From an uncultured Nonlabens sp. (GTDB taxonomy: Bacteria > Bacteroidota > Bacteroidia > Flavobacteriales > Flavobacteriaceae): a stretch of DNA of 64,000 bases. Below the pieces are notes generated by a model. It was not told the DNA's origin, made no database searches, and saw nothing but the letters and a program-made list of their open reading frames with translations. The position numbers were made by a program, and so were the translations under genes. The stretch spans positions 558,001-622,000 of the forward strand of contig CANLKV010000001.1 of assembly GCA_947491755.1 (NCBI GenBank), read 5' to 3'. Position 1 is the first letter of the stretch, and each line of letters begins with the position of its first letter. This document shows positions 17,857 through 26,447 of this stretch, piece by piece.

Positions 17857-18023
17857 GATAGGTAATAGGCTACGATTTGTAGTGTATTAAATATTGATCT
17901 CTAGTGGCATTTTGAGAGTTTTCTCAAATCCCTTTGCTAAAAAGTCGCCCTAATTTTTAAAGGTTTTTAAGTGTATAGACACAAATACTTAAACAATTAT
18001 TTTAGTTTATTTTAATGTAACCT

Positions 18024-18054
18024 TTGCTTCACATTGAAAAAGATGTTACGTTTG
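18024..18054 (+). promoter_or_regulatory. Promoter of the second membrane-protein/HTH pair
   Basis: TTG at 18024-18026, a 20-base gap, then TACGTTTG at 18047-18054. The -7 element lies within a short direct repeat GTTAC-GTTTGC-GTTAC that could be a regulator site. Confidence 0.6.
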
Positions 18055-18079
18055 CGTTACATTTTTAACTTTAACTATT

Positions 18080-18475
18080 ATGAACGTAGAATTAATTATT
18101 CCCATTGCTGGAATGCTTACTGGGATTATAATTCCTATCGGTGTCTTTATTTGGCTTTATAAAGATGCCCAGGGAAATAGAGAAGCCGTGATTGAAATCT
18201 CTAAAAATTTAGACGACTCTTCAAAGGTAGAGGAGCTACTCAGTATTTTTGAGGAGCGCAAAAAACAGCCTATTGACTACCGCAGGAGAGGCGTTATCAC
18301 CTTTTTTGTGGGTGTAGGCTTATTTACGTTAGGCTACTATTTTGTGGGCGATATACTCAAGGGAGCAGGAAGTCTTATCGGGTTTATAGGAATAGGCGTT
18401 CTTATCGCAGGTTACCTTTATCCTAATACAGGTGAAGAATTGACTGATGCGGTGGAAGAATATGAGAAGCAATAA
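18080..18475 (+). CDS. Small two-to-three-helix membrane protein (DUF6249-like)
   Basis: A 131-residue protein. It has an N-terminal helix (about 5-27) and a soluble middle (about 30-70) with AVIEISKNLDDSS, which resembles the DUF6249 pattern. Two further helices follow (about 75-92 and 95-113), then an acidic tail. The next gene, an HTH regulator, starts three bases after the stop. The arrangement repeats that of the pair just upstream, but the membrane proteins are not obviously similar in sequence. Function is unknown. Confidence 0.68.
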   Translation: MNVELIIPIAGMLTGIIIPIGVFIWLYKDAQGNREAVIEISKNLDDSSKVEELLSIFEERKKQPIDYRRRGVITFFVGVGLFTLGYYFVGDILKGAGSLIGFIGIGVLIAGYLYPNTGEELTDAVEEYEKQ

Positions 18476-18478
18476 TTC

Positions 18479-18694
18479 ATGGGTAAAAACCATAAAAAGC
18501 TCCTAAATAATTTAAAAAAACTACGAAAAACAGCAGGTTTGACTCAGCAAGAATTATCAGTAAATGCTGAGGTCTCTAGAAAAAGCATTAATGCTATTGA
18601 AAACGGCATTTATGTCCCGTCCACCGTGTTAGCCTTAAAAATTTCAAGGACGCTGGATTGCAAAGTGGAAGATATATTTGAATTGCCAGACTAG
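18479..18694 (+). CDS. Xre-type HTH transcriptional regulator
   Basis: A 71-residue single-domain regulator with helix-turn-helix LTQQELSVNAEVSRKSINAIEN at about residues 21-42 and the tail TLDCKVEDIFELPD. It is the same mini-regulator type as the protein at 17656-17856, though clearly diverged. It follows the membrane-protein gene closely, is followed by a terminator, and is probably autoregulatory with it. Confidence 0.83.
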   Translation: MGKNHKKLLNNLKKLRKTAGLTQQELSVNAEVSRKSINAIENGIYVPSTVLALKISRTLDCKVEDIFELPD

Positions 18695-18714
18695 AAAAGA
18701 AATAACTTCATACT

Positions 18715-18746
18715 CAACCAGCCCATATTTAGGGCTGGTTTTTTTG
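18715..18746 (+). terminator. Terminator after the second HTH gene
   Basis: AACCAGCCC / GGGCTGGTT hairpin followed by T residues, very like the tRNA-Asn terminator. In the remaining 18747-19029 I see only an AT-rich stretch with a weak -7-like TATATTTA at 18957 and no gene. Confidence 0.85.
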
Positions 18747-19029
18747 TATAGTCCTAGGAAATTGGGGTTAATTTTTAAAGCAAATACCTTCAAATGCGGA
18801 TTTTACTACGAGCAATACCCTTTAAGTTGGTACAATTTTCTTATTGATTTGTTTAATAACATTCACATTTACCACTTATTAATAAAGGTCTGTAGGGAAG
18901 ATTACTTATGGGTAAGCTTACACTCACTATGATTAAACTTGCATGTGTAATTTCCCTATATTTACGAATAGTAGAATAACTTTCAATCCATTGTTTAAGC
19001 AACTGGATTTCAATATATAACATAGGAGA

Positions 19030-20316
19030 ATGAGCTGTAATAGTTGTGGGACTGGCGATGGAACGCCAGGTGGATGTAAAAATCATGGTACCTGTGGTAC
19101 TTCAGGATGTAATAAATTAACAGTATTTGACTGGCTTGCAAATATGGAACTGCCAGATGGGCAAAAACAATTCCCATATGTGGAAGTACGTTTTAAAAAT
19201 AGCCGCAAGGAGTTCTTTCATAATCCAGAAGGGCTTCCGCTCAAAATAGGAGATATTGTAGCTACTCAAGCAGCAACGGGTCATGATGTGGGAATTGTAA
19301 CACTTACTGGAGAGCTGGTACGAGTGCAAATGAAACGCAAACGCGTCAAGACGGATAGTGATGAGGTTCTACAAATTTATCGCATTGCAAACCAGTCAGA
19401 TATAGACAAATGGAAAGAGGCTCGTGAGCGTGAAGAGCCTATGAAAATTAAAGCGCGCGAGATCGCTATACGTTTGCAGCTTAAGATGAAAATCTCTGAT
19501 ATAGAATTTCAAGGAGACGGCTCAAAAGCTACTTTTTATTACACCGCAGACCAGCGTGTTGATTTTAGAGAATTGATACGAGAGTATGCAGGGACTTTCC
19601 GTACGCGCATAGAGATGAGACAGATAGGTTTGCGACAAGAAGCTGCACGGCTAGGAGGTATAGGGTCTTGTGGGCGCGAGTTGTGCTGTAGCACCTGGTT
19701 AACAGATTTTAGATCTGTAACGACCAGCGCAGCGCGGTACCAAAACCTATCCCTTAATCCGCAAAAACTTGCCGGGCAGTGTGGGAAGCTCAAGTGTTGC
19801 TTGAACTATGAGCTAGACTCTTACCTTGACGCTCTGGATTCTTTCCCTAAACAAAACCAAAAGCTGTACACAGAAAAAGGTGTTGCGCTGTGTCAAAAAG
19901 TAGATATTTTTAAGGGATTGATGTGGTACTGCTACGACGGCGAGTGGATGAACTGGCATACCCTAACAACAGATCAAGTACACGAGATTGTTGCAAAAAA
20001 TAAGGCCAAAGAAAAAGTGGCAGGCATTGAAGAATATGCTAGAGAACTGGTTATTGAAGAAAAAGTCAGTTTTGAAAACGTAGTAGGTCAGGACAGTCTT
20101 ACACGCTTTGACAACCAGTCTGCCGGTGGAAAAAACAAGCGTAAAAAAAGGCGGAATAAAAGGCCTAATAAAAATGTACCCGCTGCCGCTAATGCAGGTT
20201 CAAAAAGTCAAAACGCGGCTGCTGGTTCAAAAAAGCCTCAGGGTTCTACCAACAAGCCACGACGTAATAAAAACCGGAAACCTAAAGGCAAAAGCCCTAA
20301 AAACGATAAGAAATAA
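19030..20316 (+). CDS. PSP1/RicT-like regulatory iron-sulfur protein
   Basis: A 428-residue cytoplasmic protein. After a Cys/Gly-rich N-terminus (CNSCGTGDGTPGGCKNHG), the PSP1 C-terminal domain spans about residues 45-290. It holds the family block LGGIGSCGRELCCSTWL and the cysteines GQCGKLKCCLNYE, which match the cluster ligands of Bacillus RicT (YaaT). The last 80 residues are Lys/Asn/Ala-rich and look disordered, suggesting nucleic-acid contact. In Bacteroidetes this gene sits next to gldH and a class A PBP, as here; the gldH start follows immediately after its stop. Its molecular role in this phylum is not established. Confidence 0.85.
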   Translation: MSCNSCGTGDGTPGGCKNHGTCGTSGCNKLTVFDWLANMELPDGQKQFPYVEVRFKNSRKEFFHNPEGLPLKIGDIVATQAATGHDVGIVTLTGELVRVQMKRKRVKTDSDEVLQIYRIANQSDIDKWKEAREREEPMKIKAREIAIRLQLKMKISDIEFQGDGSKATFYYTADQRVDFRELIREYAGTFRTRIEMRQIGLRQEAARLGGIGSCGRELCCSTWLTDFRSVTTSAARYQNLSLNPQKLAGQCGKLKCCLNYELDSYLDALDSFPKQNQKLYTEKGVALCQKVDIFKGLMWYCYDGEWMNWHTLTTDQVHEIVAKNKAKEKVAGIEEYARELVIEEKVSFENVVGQDSLTRFDNQSAGGKNKRKKRRNKRPNKNVPAAANAGSKSQNAAAGSKKPQGSTNKPRRNKNRKPKGKSPKNDKK

Positions 20317-20817
20317 ATGAAGCTGAAAAGCCTACTTATTTGCCTGTGTTGTACATTATCACTCCTTTCCTGTGATGAAAATCTAGTGGCTACCAGCCAT
20401 CATAATTTTGAAAAAACGACCTGGAGCGCAAATACGCCCGTAGTCTTTCAGTTAGCCACAGTAGACAGCCTGCAGACCTATGATGTCTTTCTTCATTTGC
20501 GCAACAATAAAGATTATGCTTATAAAAATTTATGGTTGATCACCCAGATGAAATTTCCGCAGGGAAAAGTCGTTACAGATACATTACAGTATGCTATGGC
20601 AGATGCCCGTGGTGCATTTTTAGGCCAGGGGAGCGATGTGGTAGAAAATAAGTTAGTGTATAAGAGGGGATTCCGCTTTCGCGAAAGCGGAACTTATCAA
20701 CTAACATTGCAGCAAGCAATGAGAAAAAGTGGAGATGCGGCACCTTTGCCAGAGTTGAAAGGGGTGCTGGATATAGGATATACGATAGAAAAACAAACGC
20801 AAAATGGCAACGAGTAA
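20317..20817 (+). CDS. gldH: Gliding motility lipoprotein GldH
   Basis: A 166-residue lipoprotein. The signal peptide ends in lipobox LLSC (Cys19). The body matches GldH, with VFLHLRNNKDYAYKNLWLI and the beta-rich fold before GYTIE. GldH is required for gliding and type IX secretion in Flavobacterium. Residues about 118-124 (FRFRESG) are encoded by an exact copy of the genome palindrome, apparently tolerated inside the protein. The start directly follows the RicT-like gene, and the stop lies 14 bases inside the PBP gene, so the three genes form an operon. Confidence 0.88.
   Translation: MKLKSLLICLCCTLSLLSCDENLVATSHHNFEKTTWSANTPVVFQLATVDSLQTYDVFLHLRNNKDYAYKNLWLITQMKFPQGKVVTDTLQYAMADARGAFLGQGSDVVENKLVYKRGFRFRESGTYQLTLQQAMRKSGDAAPLPELKGVLDIGYTIEKQTQNGNE
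20674..20689. repeat. Dispersed palindrome, exact copy, inside gldH
   Basis: Core CGCTTTCGCGAAAGCG extended to a perfect 22-bp palindrome (20671-20692). It is read in gldH as RFRES. Confidence 0.95.
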
Positions 20818-23128
20818 AGCCGCACAAGCAAAACGCAAGCAAGACCTGCGCAGCAACGTCATACTTTTCTGGAAGATTGTAGGGACAGGTATTGCACTGG
20901 TAGTATTATTATTTTTATTTACTAGCTGGGGTGTATTTGGCGCACTACCAGACCACACTAAGCTAGAGAACCCTGATACAGACCTGGCGACAGAGATCGT
21001 AACGGCAGATGGAAAAACACTAGGAAAATTTTATAAGGACAACCGTACACCTGTAGATTTTGATGAGTTGCCACAAAATATGGTGGATGCCCTAGTCTCT
21101 ACAGAGGATGAACGATTTTATGATCACAGCGGTATCGACGGTTTTGGAACGCTGCGTGCCCTAGTGTTTTTAGGCAGCCGCGGTGGCGCCAGTACCATCA
21201 CGCAACAGTTGGCAAAAAATTATTTTACGGAGCAACCCTCGTCAAACATCGTGGGAAGAATAGGTCAAAAATTGAAAGAATGGATTATTTCAATAAGACT
21301 AGAAAAGCAGTACACAAAAGAAGAAATCATAGCACAGTACCTCAACCAGATCGATTTTCTCAATCAGGCAGATGGAGTGCGGTCTGCATCGCGCATATAT
21401 TTTAATAAAGAACCACGAGATTTAAAGGTAGAAGAAAGTGCCGTAATCGTTGCGATGCTCAAAAACCCTAGACAATACAATCCTAAACGTGAAATAAGTA
21501 AGGAAAAATCATTAATGCGTCGCAACCAGGTATTTGTACAAATGGTGCGCAATGATAAAATGACCGAGGCTATGAAAGATAGCCTGCGGGAGCAACCTAT
21601 ACAATTAGACTACAGTCCAGAGGGGCACAATGACGGTATGGCAACCTATTTCAGAGAATACTTGAGAGGCTGGCTGGACGACTGGATTGATAAGAACCCC
21701 AATCCAGCAGATGGTGAGAAATACAATATATATCGTGATGGATTAAAGGTAAATGTTACGATTGACAGCCGCATGCAAGAGATAGGAGAGCAATCGGTAA
21801 AAGATCATATGAAAAATCTGCAAGCCGAATTTGACAAGCAGAACAAGAATTTAAAAACGGCCCCTTTCCGTGATGTGACAGAGAAAGAGGTGAACGAGAA
21901 AATCCTTGCATCTGCCATGAGAAGGTCAGAACGATGGAGGTTAATGAAAGCTGAAGGAAAATCAGACCAAGAAATAAAGAACAGCTTTCTAGAAAAAACA
22001 GACATGACTGTTTTTTCATGGAAGGGGAATATTGATACACTCATGACACCGCTGGATTCTATACGATATTATAAAAAATTTCTCCAGGCCGGTATGATGT
22101 CTCTAGAGCCACAAACGGGTCATGTAAAAGCATGGGTGGGCGGTATCAATCACGAGCATTTTAAATTTGACCATGTAAAAAAGGCAAAAAGACAGCCGGG
22201 ATCGACTTTTAAACCTTTCTTATATGCCACTGCTATCGACTTGCTTAATTACTCCCCTTGTAGAGAATACAGCGATGGAGAGTATACCATACCTGCCGGT
22301 CGTTATGGATTGCAAAGCGACTGGACTCCTAAAAATTCAGGTGGTGATTACGGCACAATGAGAACACTTAAGGATGCACTAGCAAACTCTGTTAATACCA
22401 TATCTGCTCGATTGATGGACGAGGTAGGCCCACAAGCAGTTATTGATCGCGCGGCTTCTATGGGTATTGATACTGGCGACATGAGTGCACAGCCTGCACT
22501 TGCCCTAGGAACAGAAGATGTAAGTCTTTTTGAAATGGTAGGAGCCTATGGTGTTTTTGCAAACGGAGGTATTTATAATGAGCCTGTACTAGTAACCAGT
22601 ATTGAAGATAAAAACGGAACAGTCCTGTATCAATACGTGCCAGATTCTAAAGATGTCATGAATCCAGAGGTAGCTTATGTAACTGTAGAATTGATGAAAG
22701 GTGTGACAGAGATAGGTAGTGGCGCACGACTTAGAGATTCCTGGCGTACAAACCAGCGCTATGCAAACATACTGACGGATTACCCCTATAATTTTGATAA
22801 TGACATTGCTGGTAAAACCGGTACCACGCAAAATCAAAGCGACGGTTGGTTTATGGGCATGGTTCCTAATCTTGTTACCGGTGTATGGGTAGGTGGTGAG
22901 GATCGATCAGTACATTTTCCTACCATCACATATGGCCAGGGTGCCGCTATGGCGCTACCCATATGGGGATCTTACATGAAAGGATTGTACAATGACGATA
23001 CTATTGAGGTTTCTAAAAAACCGTTCCCTAAACCAGAGAACCTCTCTATCGAGACAGATTGTGCCGTTTATAAAGAACAAAACAGCGGTGGTGACGAGAG
23101 TGATGATAGTGACGAGCTAGATATGTAA
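20804..23128 (+). CDS. Penicillin-binding protein 1A (bifunctional transglycosylase/transpeptidase)
   Basis: A 774-residue class A PBP that polymerises and cross-links peptidoglycan. A membrane helix at about 20-43 anchors it. The glycosyltransferase domain (about 70-250) has EDERFYDHSGID with the catalytic Glu and GGASTITQQLAKN. The transpeptidase domain shows PGSTFKPF with the active Ser, the NSVNTIS motif, and KTGTT near the C-terminal end. The tail (about 745-774) is acidic. It overlaps the end of gldH by 14 bases and belongs to that operon. Confidence 0.93.
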   Translation: MATSKAAQAKRKQDLRSNVILFWKIVGTGIALVVLLFLFTSWGVFGALPDHTKLENPDTDLATEIVTADGKTLGKFYKDNRTPVDFDELPQNMVDALVSTEDERFYDHSGIDGFGTLRALVFLGSRGGASTITQQLAKNYFTEQPSSNIVGRIGQKLKEWIISIRLEKQYTKEEIIAQYLNQIDFLNQADGVRSASRIYFNKEPRDLKVEESAVIVAMLKNPRQYNPKREISKEKSLMRRNQVFVQMVRNDKMTEAMKDSLREQPIQLDYSPEGHNDGMATYFREYLRGWLDDWIDKNPNPADGEKYNIYRDGLKVNVTIDSRMQEIGEQSVKDHMKNLQAEFDKQNKNLKTAPFRDVTEKEVNEKILASAMRRSERWRLMKAEGKSDQEIKNSFLEKTDMTVFSWKGNIDTLMTPLDSIRYYKKFLQAGMMSLEPQTGHVKAWVGGINHEHFKFDHVKKAKRQPGSTFKPFLYATAIDLLNYSPCREYSDGEYTIPAGRYGLQSDWTPKNSGGDYGTMRTLKDALANSVNTISARLMDEVGPQAVIDRAASMGIDTGDMSAQPALALGTEDVSLFEMVGAYGVFANGGIYNEPVLVTSIEDKNGTVLYQYVPDSKDVMNPEVAYVTVELMKGVTEIGSGARLRDSWRTNQRYANILTDYPYNFDNDIAGKTGTTQNQSDGWFMGMVPNLVTGVWVGGEDRSVHFPTITYGQGAAMALPIWGSYMKGLYNDDTIEVSKKPFPKPENLSIETDCAVYKEQNSGGDESDDSDELDM

Positions 23129-23132
23129 GCCT

Positions 23133-23846
23133 ATGATTGATCAATTAGTCCTGGATAATATCTTATTTCTAGATATAGAAACAGTACCTCAATATGAAAA
23201 TTTTGAGGATCTGGACTCGCTAGATCAGGAACTATTTGCTCATAAAACAAGATACCAACGCAAGGAAGAGTTTACGCCCCAGGAGTTTTATGATCGTGCA
23301 GGTATCTGGGCAGAGTTTGGTAAAATCATATGTATCTCAGTAGGATTTTTTAGAGAAACAACGTCTGGACGCACCTTTAGAATTCATAGTTATTCAGGAG
23401 AGGAGAAATCTCTACTCGCAGATTTTGCTCAAATGCTGGAAGAACATTTCTCCAGGCGCGAGCATATTTTGTGTGGTCATAATGCTAAGGAGTTTGACTT
23501 TCCTTACATGGCGCGCCGCATGATTATTCATGGATTAGAATTACCAGTAAAGCTCAATTTATATGGTAAGAAACCCTGGGAAATACCTCATCTAGACACC
23601 ATGGAGTTGTGGAAATTTGGCGATTACAAACATTTCACAAGCTTAAAATTATTGACGCGCATTCTGGGTATTGAATCTCCTAAAGATGATATAGACGGCT
23701 CACAAGTGCGCGATGTGTATTATGTAGAGAAAGATATAGACCGCATCGTGCGTTATTGCGAGCGTGATGTGGTGGCTGTTGCGCAAGTGATCCTTAAGTT
23801 GCGTCATGAAAAATTACTTACAGATGACCAGATCATCATTAAATAG
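23133..23846 (+). CDS. PolB-like 3'-5' exonuclease (RNase H fold)
   Basis: A 237-residue DEDDy-type exonuclease domain protein. ExoI is FLDIETVP (Asp and Glu near residues 14-16), ExoII is HNAKEFDFPYM near 125-135, and ExoIII is YCERDVVAVAQV near 208-219. It resembles the stand-alone family B polymerase exonuclease domain, probably for DNA repair. It follows the PBP gene by four bases and overlaps the ABC ATPase start, so it may be in the same transcript. The natural substrate is not evident. Confidence 0.8.
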   Translation: MIDQLVLDNILFLDIETVPQYENFEDLDSLDQELFAHKTRYQRKEEFTPQEFYDRAGIWAEFGKIICISVGFFRETTSGRTFRIHSYSGEEKSLLADFAQMLEEHFSRREHILCGHNAKEFDFPYMARRMIIHGLELPVKLNLYGKKPWEIPHLDTMELWKFGDYKHFTSLKLLTRILGIESPKDDIDGSQVRDVYYVEKDIDRIVRYCERDVVAVAQVILKLRHEKLLTDDQIIIK

Positions 23847-25524
23847 GTTGCATGTCGATGTAAAGGGACTGGAGGTGTCCTTTATAAACGGCCAGGAGAA
23901 AACCCAAGTACTTTTTCAAGTAGATTTTCAGCTTTTTGAAAATGAGATCCTAGCCATCGTTGGCGAATCGGGTAGCGGTAAATCAGTTACCAGCAAGGTT
24001 TTAATGGGGTTGCTGCCAGCACAAAACACCAGTATCTATGCAAGAAAGCTGCAGGTCCTGGATAAGGATGTATTGAGTAGCGATGTGGATGATTGGTCAC
24101 GCTTTCGCGGAAGCGAGATAAGCATGATTTTTCAAGAACCGATGAGCTCGCTCAACCCTACACAAACCTGTGGCAAGCAGGCTGCTGAAATACTTAAAAT
24201 ACATACTAAATTAAACACAGCCTCCCGCAAGAAAACCATACTGGATCTTTTTGAGAAAGTAAAGTTACCCCAGCCACAGGTTATCTATGATAAATACCCT
24301 CATGAGATAAGTGGTGGTCAAATGCAACGGGTCATGATTGCTATGGCGATTGCTTGCAAGCCTAAGATTCTTATTGCAGATGAACCTACCACGGCACTGG
24401 ATGTTACGGTGCAAAAGGAGATCATCGCCTTACTTAAGGACTTGCAACAGGAATATGGGATGAGTATCATTTTTATCTCACACGACTTATCGCTGGTGCG
24501 CAACATTGCAGACCGTATCATAGTGATGTATCAGGGCAAGGTAGTTGAAACAAATACAGCCCTAGAACTGTTTGATAATCCACAACAACAATATACAAAA
24601 GCCCTTACGGCCGCTAGACCAGACGTAAACCAGCGATTAAAGCGATTGCCTACTATTGCAGATTTTGTTAACAAAAAAACACAGGCTGGTCTACAATCGC
24701 CAGTAGAAAGGAAAATACTACATGATCGTTTATACAGTCAACAACCGTTGTTGCAATTGCGTGATGTAATTAAAGATTACCCGCTTAAAAAGGAGCTTTT
24801 TAAATCACAACAATATTACCGTGCTGTGGACGGTGTAAGCCTAGATTTATATCCTGGAGAAAGTCTAGGTCTGGTAGGGGAGAGCGGTTGCGGTAAGAGT
24901 ACGTTAGGGAACATGATTCTAGGTTTATTGCCAGCTACTAGTGGTTCTATAATTTACAAGGGTCAGGACCTTGCTGGATGGTCTTCATCCCAGTGGCGAC
25001 CCTTGCGCAAAAGCATCCAGATTATATTTCAAGATCCATTTGCTTCCCTCAATCCTAAACTTAAGATAGGTGATGCGATTGTAGAGCCTATGAAAAGGCA
25101 TGGTATAGGAACCAGCCACCGTGATCGAAGGGAGAAGGTCGAGCAATTGTTAATGACTGTAGGTTTAGACCCAGATTTTTATGACCGCTACCCACACGAA
25201 TTTAGTGGGGGACAGCGACAGCGTATAGGCATTGCTAGGGCTGTGGCTCTAGCACCAGAACTTATTGTATGTGATGAATCGGTAAGTGCACTTGATATAA
25301 GTGTACAGGCGCAAGTGCTCAACTTGCTCAACCAGCTCAAGGAAGAGCATGGTTTTACCTATATATTTATATCGCATGATCTAGCGGTGGTCAAATATTT
25401 TTGTGACCGTGTAGCGGTTATGAATCAAGGTAAGATTGAGGAGCTGCAGGAGGCAGATCTCCTGTATCATAATCCACAAAAAGAGTATACTAAAAAACTA
25501 ATTGCGGCTGTACCATCCCAGTAA
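23824..25524 (+). CDS. Twin ABC transporter ATPase (peptide/nickel type, Opp/YejF-like)
   Basis: About 566 residues containing two complete ATPase domains in one chain, like E. coli YejF or GsiA. The first has GESGSGKS, SGGQMQR and LIADEPTTALD; the second has GESGCGKS, SGGQRQR and IVCDESVSALD. Both carry the oligopeptide-type C-terminal extension (for example NPQQQYTKAL and NPQKEYTKKL). No permease or binding-protein genes are adjacent. ATG 23824 is chosen; ATG 23806 and TTG 23848 are alternatives because homologues begin close to LEVSF. An imperfect palindrome copy codes for SRFRGSE in the first ATPase domain. Confidence 0.87.
   Translation: MTRSSLNRLHVDVKGLEVSFINGQEKTQVLFQVDFQLFENEILAIVGESGSGKSVTSKVLMGLLPAQNTSIYARKLQVLDKDVLSSDVDDWSRFRGSEISMIFQEPMSSLNPTQTCGKQAAEILKIHTKLNTASRKKTILDLFEKVKLPQPQVIYDKYPHEISGGQMQRVMIAMAIACKPKILIADEPTTALDVTVQKEIIALLKDLQQEYGMSIIFISHDLSLVRNIADRIIVMYQGKVVETNTALELFDNPQQQYTKALTAARPDVNQRLKRLPTIADFVNKKTQAGLQSPVERKILHDRLYSQQPLLQLRDVIKDYPLKKELFKSQQYYRAVDGVSLDLYPGESLGLVGESGCGKSTLGNMILGLLPATSGSIIYKGQDLAGWSSSQWRPLRKSIQIIFQDPFASLNPKLKIGDAIVEPMKRHGIGTSHRDRREKVEQLLMTVGLDPDFYDRYPHEFSGGQRQRIGIARAVALAPELIVCDESVSALDISVQAQVLNLLNQLKEEHGFTYIFISHDLAVVKYFCDRVAVMNQGKIEELQEADLLYHNPQKEYTKKLIAAVPSQ
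24100..24115. repeat. Dispersed palindrome, one mismatch, inside the twin ATPase gene
   Basis: CGCTTTCGCGGAAGCG differs from the core by one base on one arm. It is read as RFRGS. Confidence 0.85.
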
Positions 25525-25547
25525 TTAATCTATTAATACCCTAACAT

Positions 25548-25587
25548 AAAAAATCCCATCTGGATCATATCCAGATGGGATTTTTTA
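25548..25587 (+). terminator. Rho-independent terminator after the ABC ATPase
   Basis: AAAAATCCCATCTGGA / TCCAGATGGGATTTTT stem with a 5-base loop and a T run. A and T runs on both sides make it potentially bidirectional. I see no gene in 25588-25799. Confidence 0.9.
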
Positions 25588-25799
25588 AGCTAAATATACG
25601 GGCTAAAACGCAAAAAACGTTCTAGCAATTAGCTTACAAAGGTCTTTTAAAAATCTAACTGTAGAATTCATGAGAGGATCTTTTTTATATCAACGCTTAC
25701 ACGATATGATTATTTTATGAGCCACTAATATCTGATAATACAGCTCATAAACAAGGGTAAGTGCACTTATATTCGATTAACGGCATAAATTCTATAGAA

Positions 25800-26444
25800 T
25801 CACCTAGGTCTGTTAGCGTCTAGCTGTTCTTGTGCCAGGTGGTCTAGATATAAAATACCGTTTAGGTGATCGATCTCATGCTGGAAAATTACCGCGGTAA
25901 AATCTTCCACCATTTCTACCACATGATTGCCATCCATGGTGTCGTACTCTACCAGAATTGCATAGGCTCTAGAATTGAGTGTTTCCCTGCGATCTGGTAT
26001 AGAAAGACAGCCTTCTGCACGTTGTTGTTTTTTCTGGCTGTATTGTAAAATAGTTGGATTAAGCAGTACTTCAAAAGGAAATTCTGGCTTATCAAAACGC
26101 TGTACCCACGCAATACGCTTTAAAATACCTACCTGTGGTGCAGCGATACCTGCTCCTAGAGATAGGCTATCTGTAACCGTGGCATACATGCGATTCACCA
26201 GGCGCTGTAGCACAGGATCTTTAGGATCTACATCTACAGTCTCACTGCGTTGACGCAGTAATAAGGAGTCACTCACTTTATTTATTTTGAAAACTCTCAT
26301 AGGTCGATCCCCAGCCGCCTCCATAATCAGCGCTTGTTGATCTTTAGTAAATGAGCTGCTATGACTGTTTTTCTTTTGAGCAGCTAGATGATGACCGCAT
26401 AAGAAAATCAAGCCTAGAATAGCTGTGGTATATAGCGTTCTCAT
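25800..26444 (-). CDS. Peptide deformylase homologue with a signal peptide (putatively exported)
   Basis: A 214-residue protein with all three peptide deformylase motifs: GAGIAAPQ (residues 97-104), EGCLS (144-148) and QHEIDH (188-193), supplying the Cys and two His metal ligands plus the catalytic Glu. Ordinary deformylase removes the formyl group from nascent proteins in the cytoplasm. Here the first 22 residues form a clear export signal ending HLAAQ, and about 50 extra residues precede the usual N-terminal region. It starts just after the CocE-type hydrolase gene, another exported enzyme, so both are likely one operon. The substrate outside the cytoplasm is unknown. Confidence 0.85.
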   Translation of the reverse strand: MRTLYTTAILGLIFLCGHHLAAQKKNSHSSSFTKDQQALIMEAAGDRPMRVFKINKVSDSLLLRQRSETVDVDPKDPVLQRLVNRMYATVTDSLSLGAGIAAPQVGILKRIAWVQRFDKPEFPFEVLLNPTILQYSQKKQQRAEGCLSIPDRRETLNSRAYAILVEYDTMDGNHVVEMVEDFTAVIFQHEIDHLNGILYLDHLAQEQLDANRPR

Positions 26445-26447
26445 TAA

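Noticed and set aside
18678..18932. 84-codon frame after the second HTH gene
   Set aside because: It overlaps the HTH gene end and a terminator hairpin and shows no protein-like pattern.
21756..22044. Minus-strand frames of up to 94 codons inside the PBP1A gene
   Set aside because: They are shadows on the opposite strand of a clearly coding, motif-complete gene.
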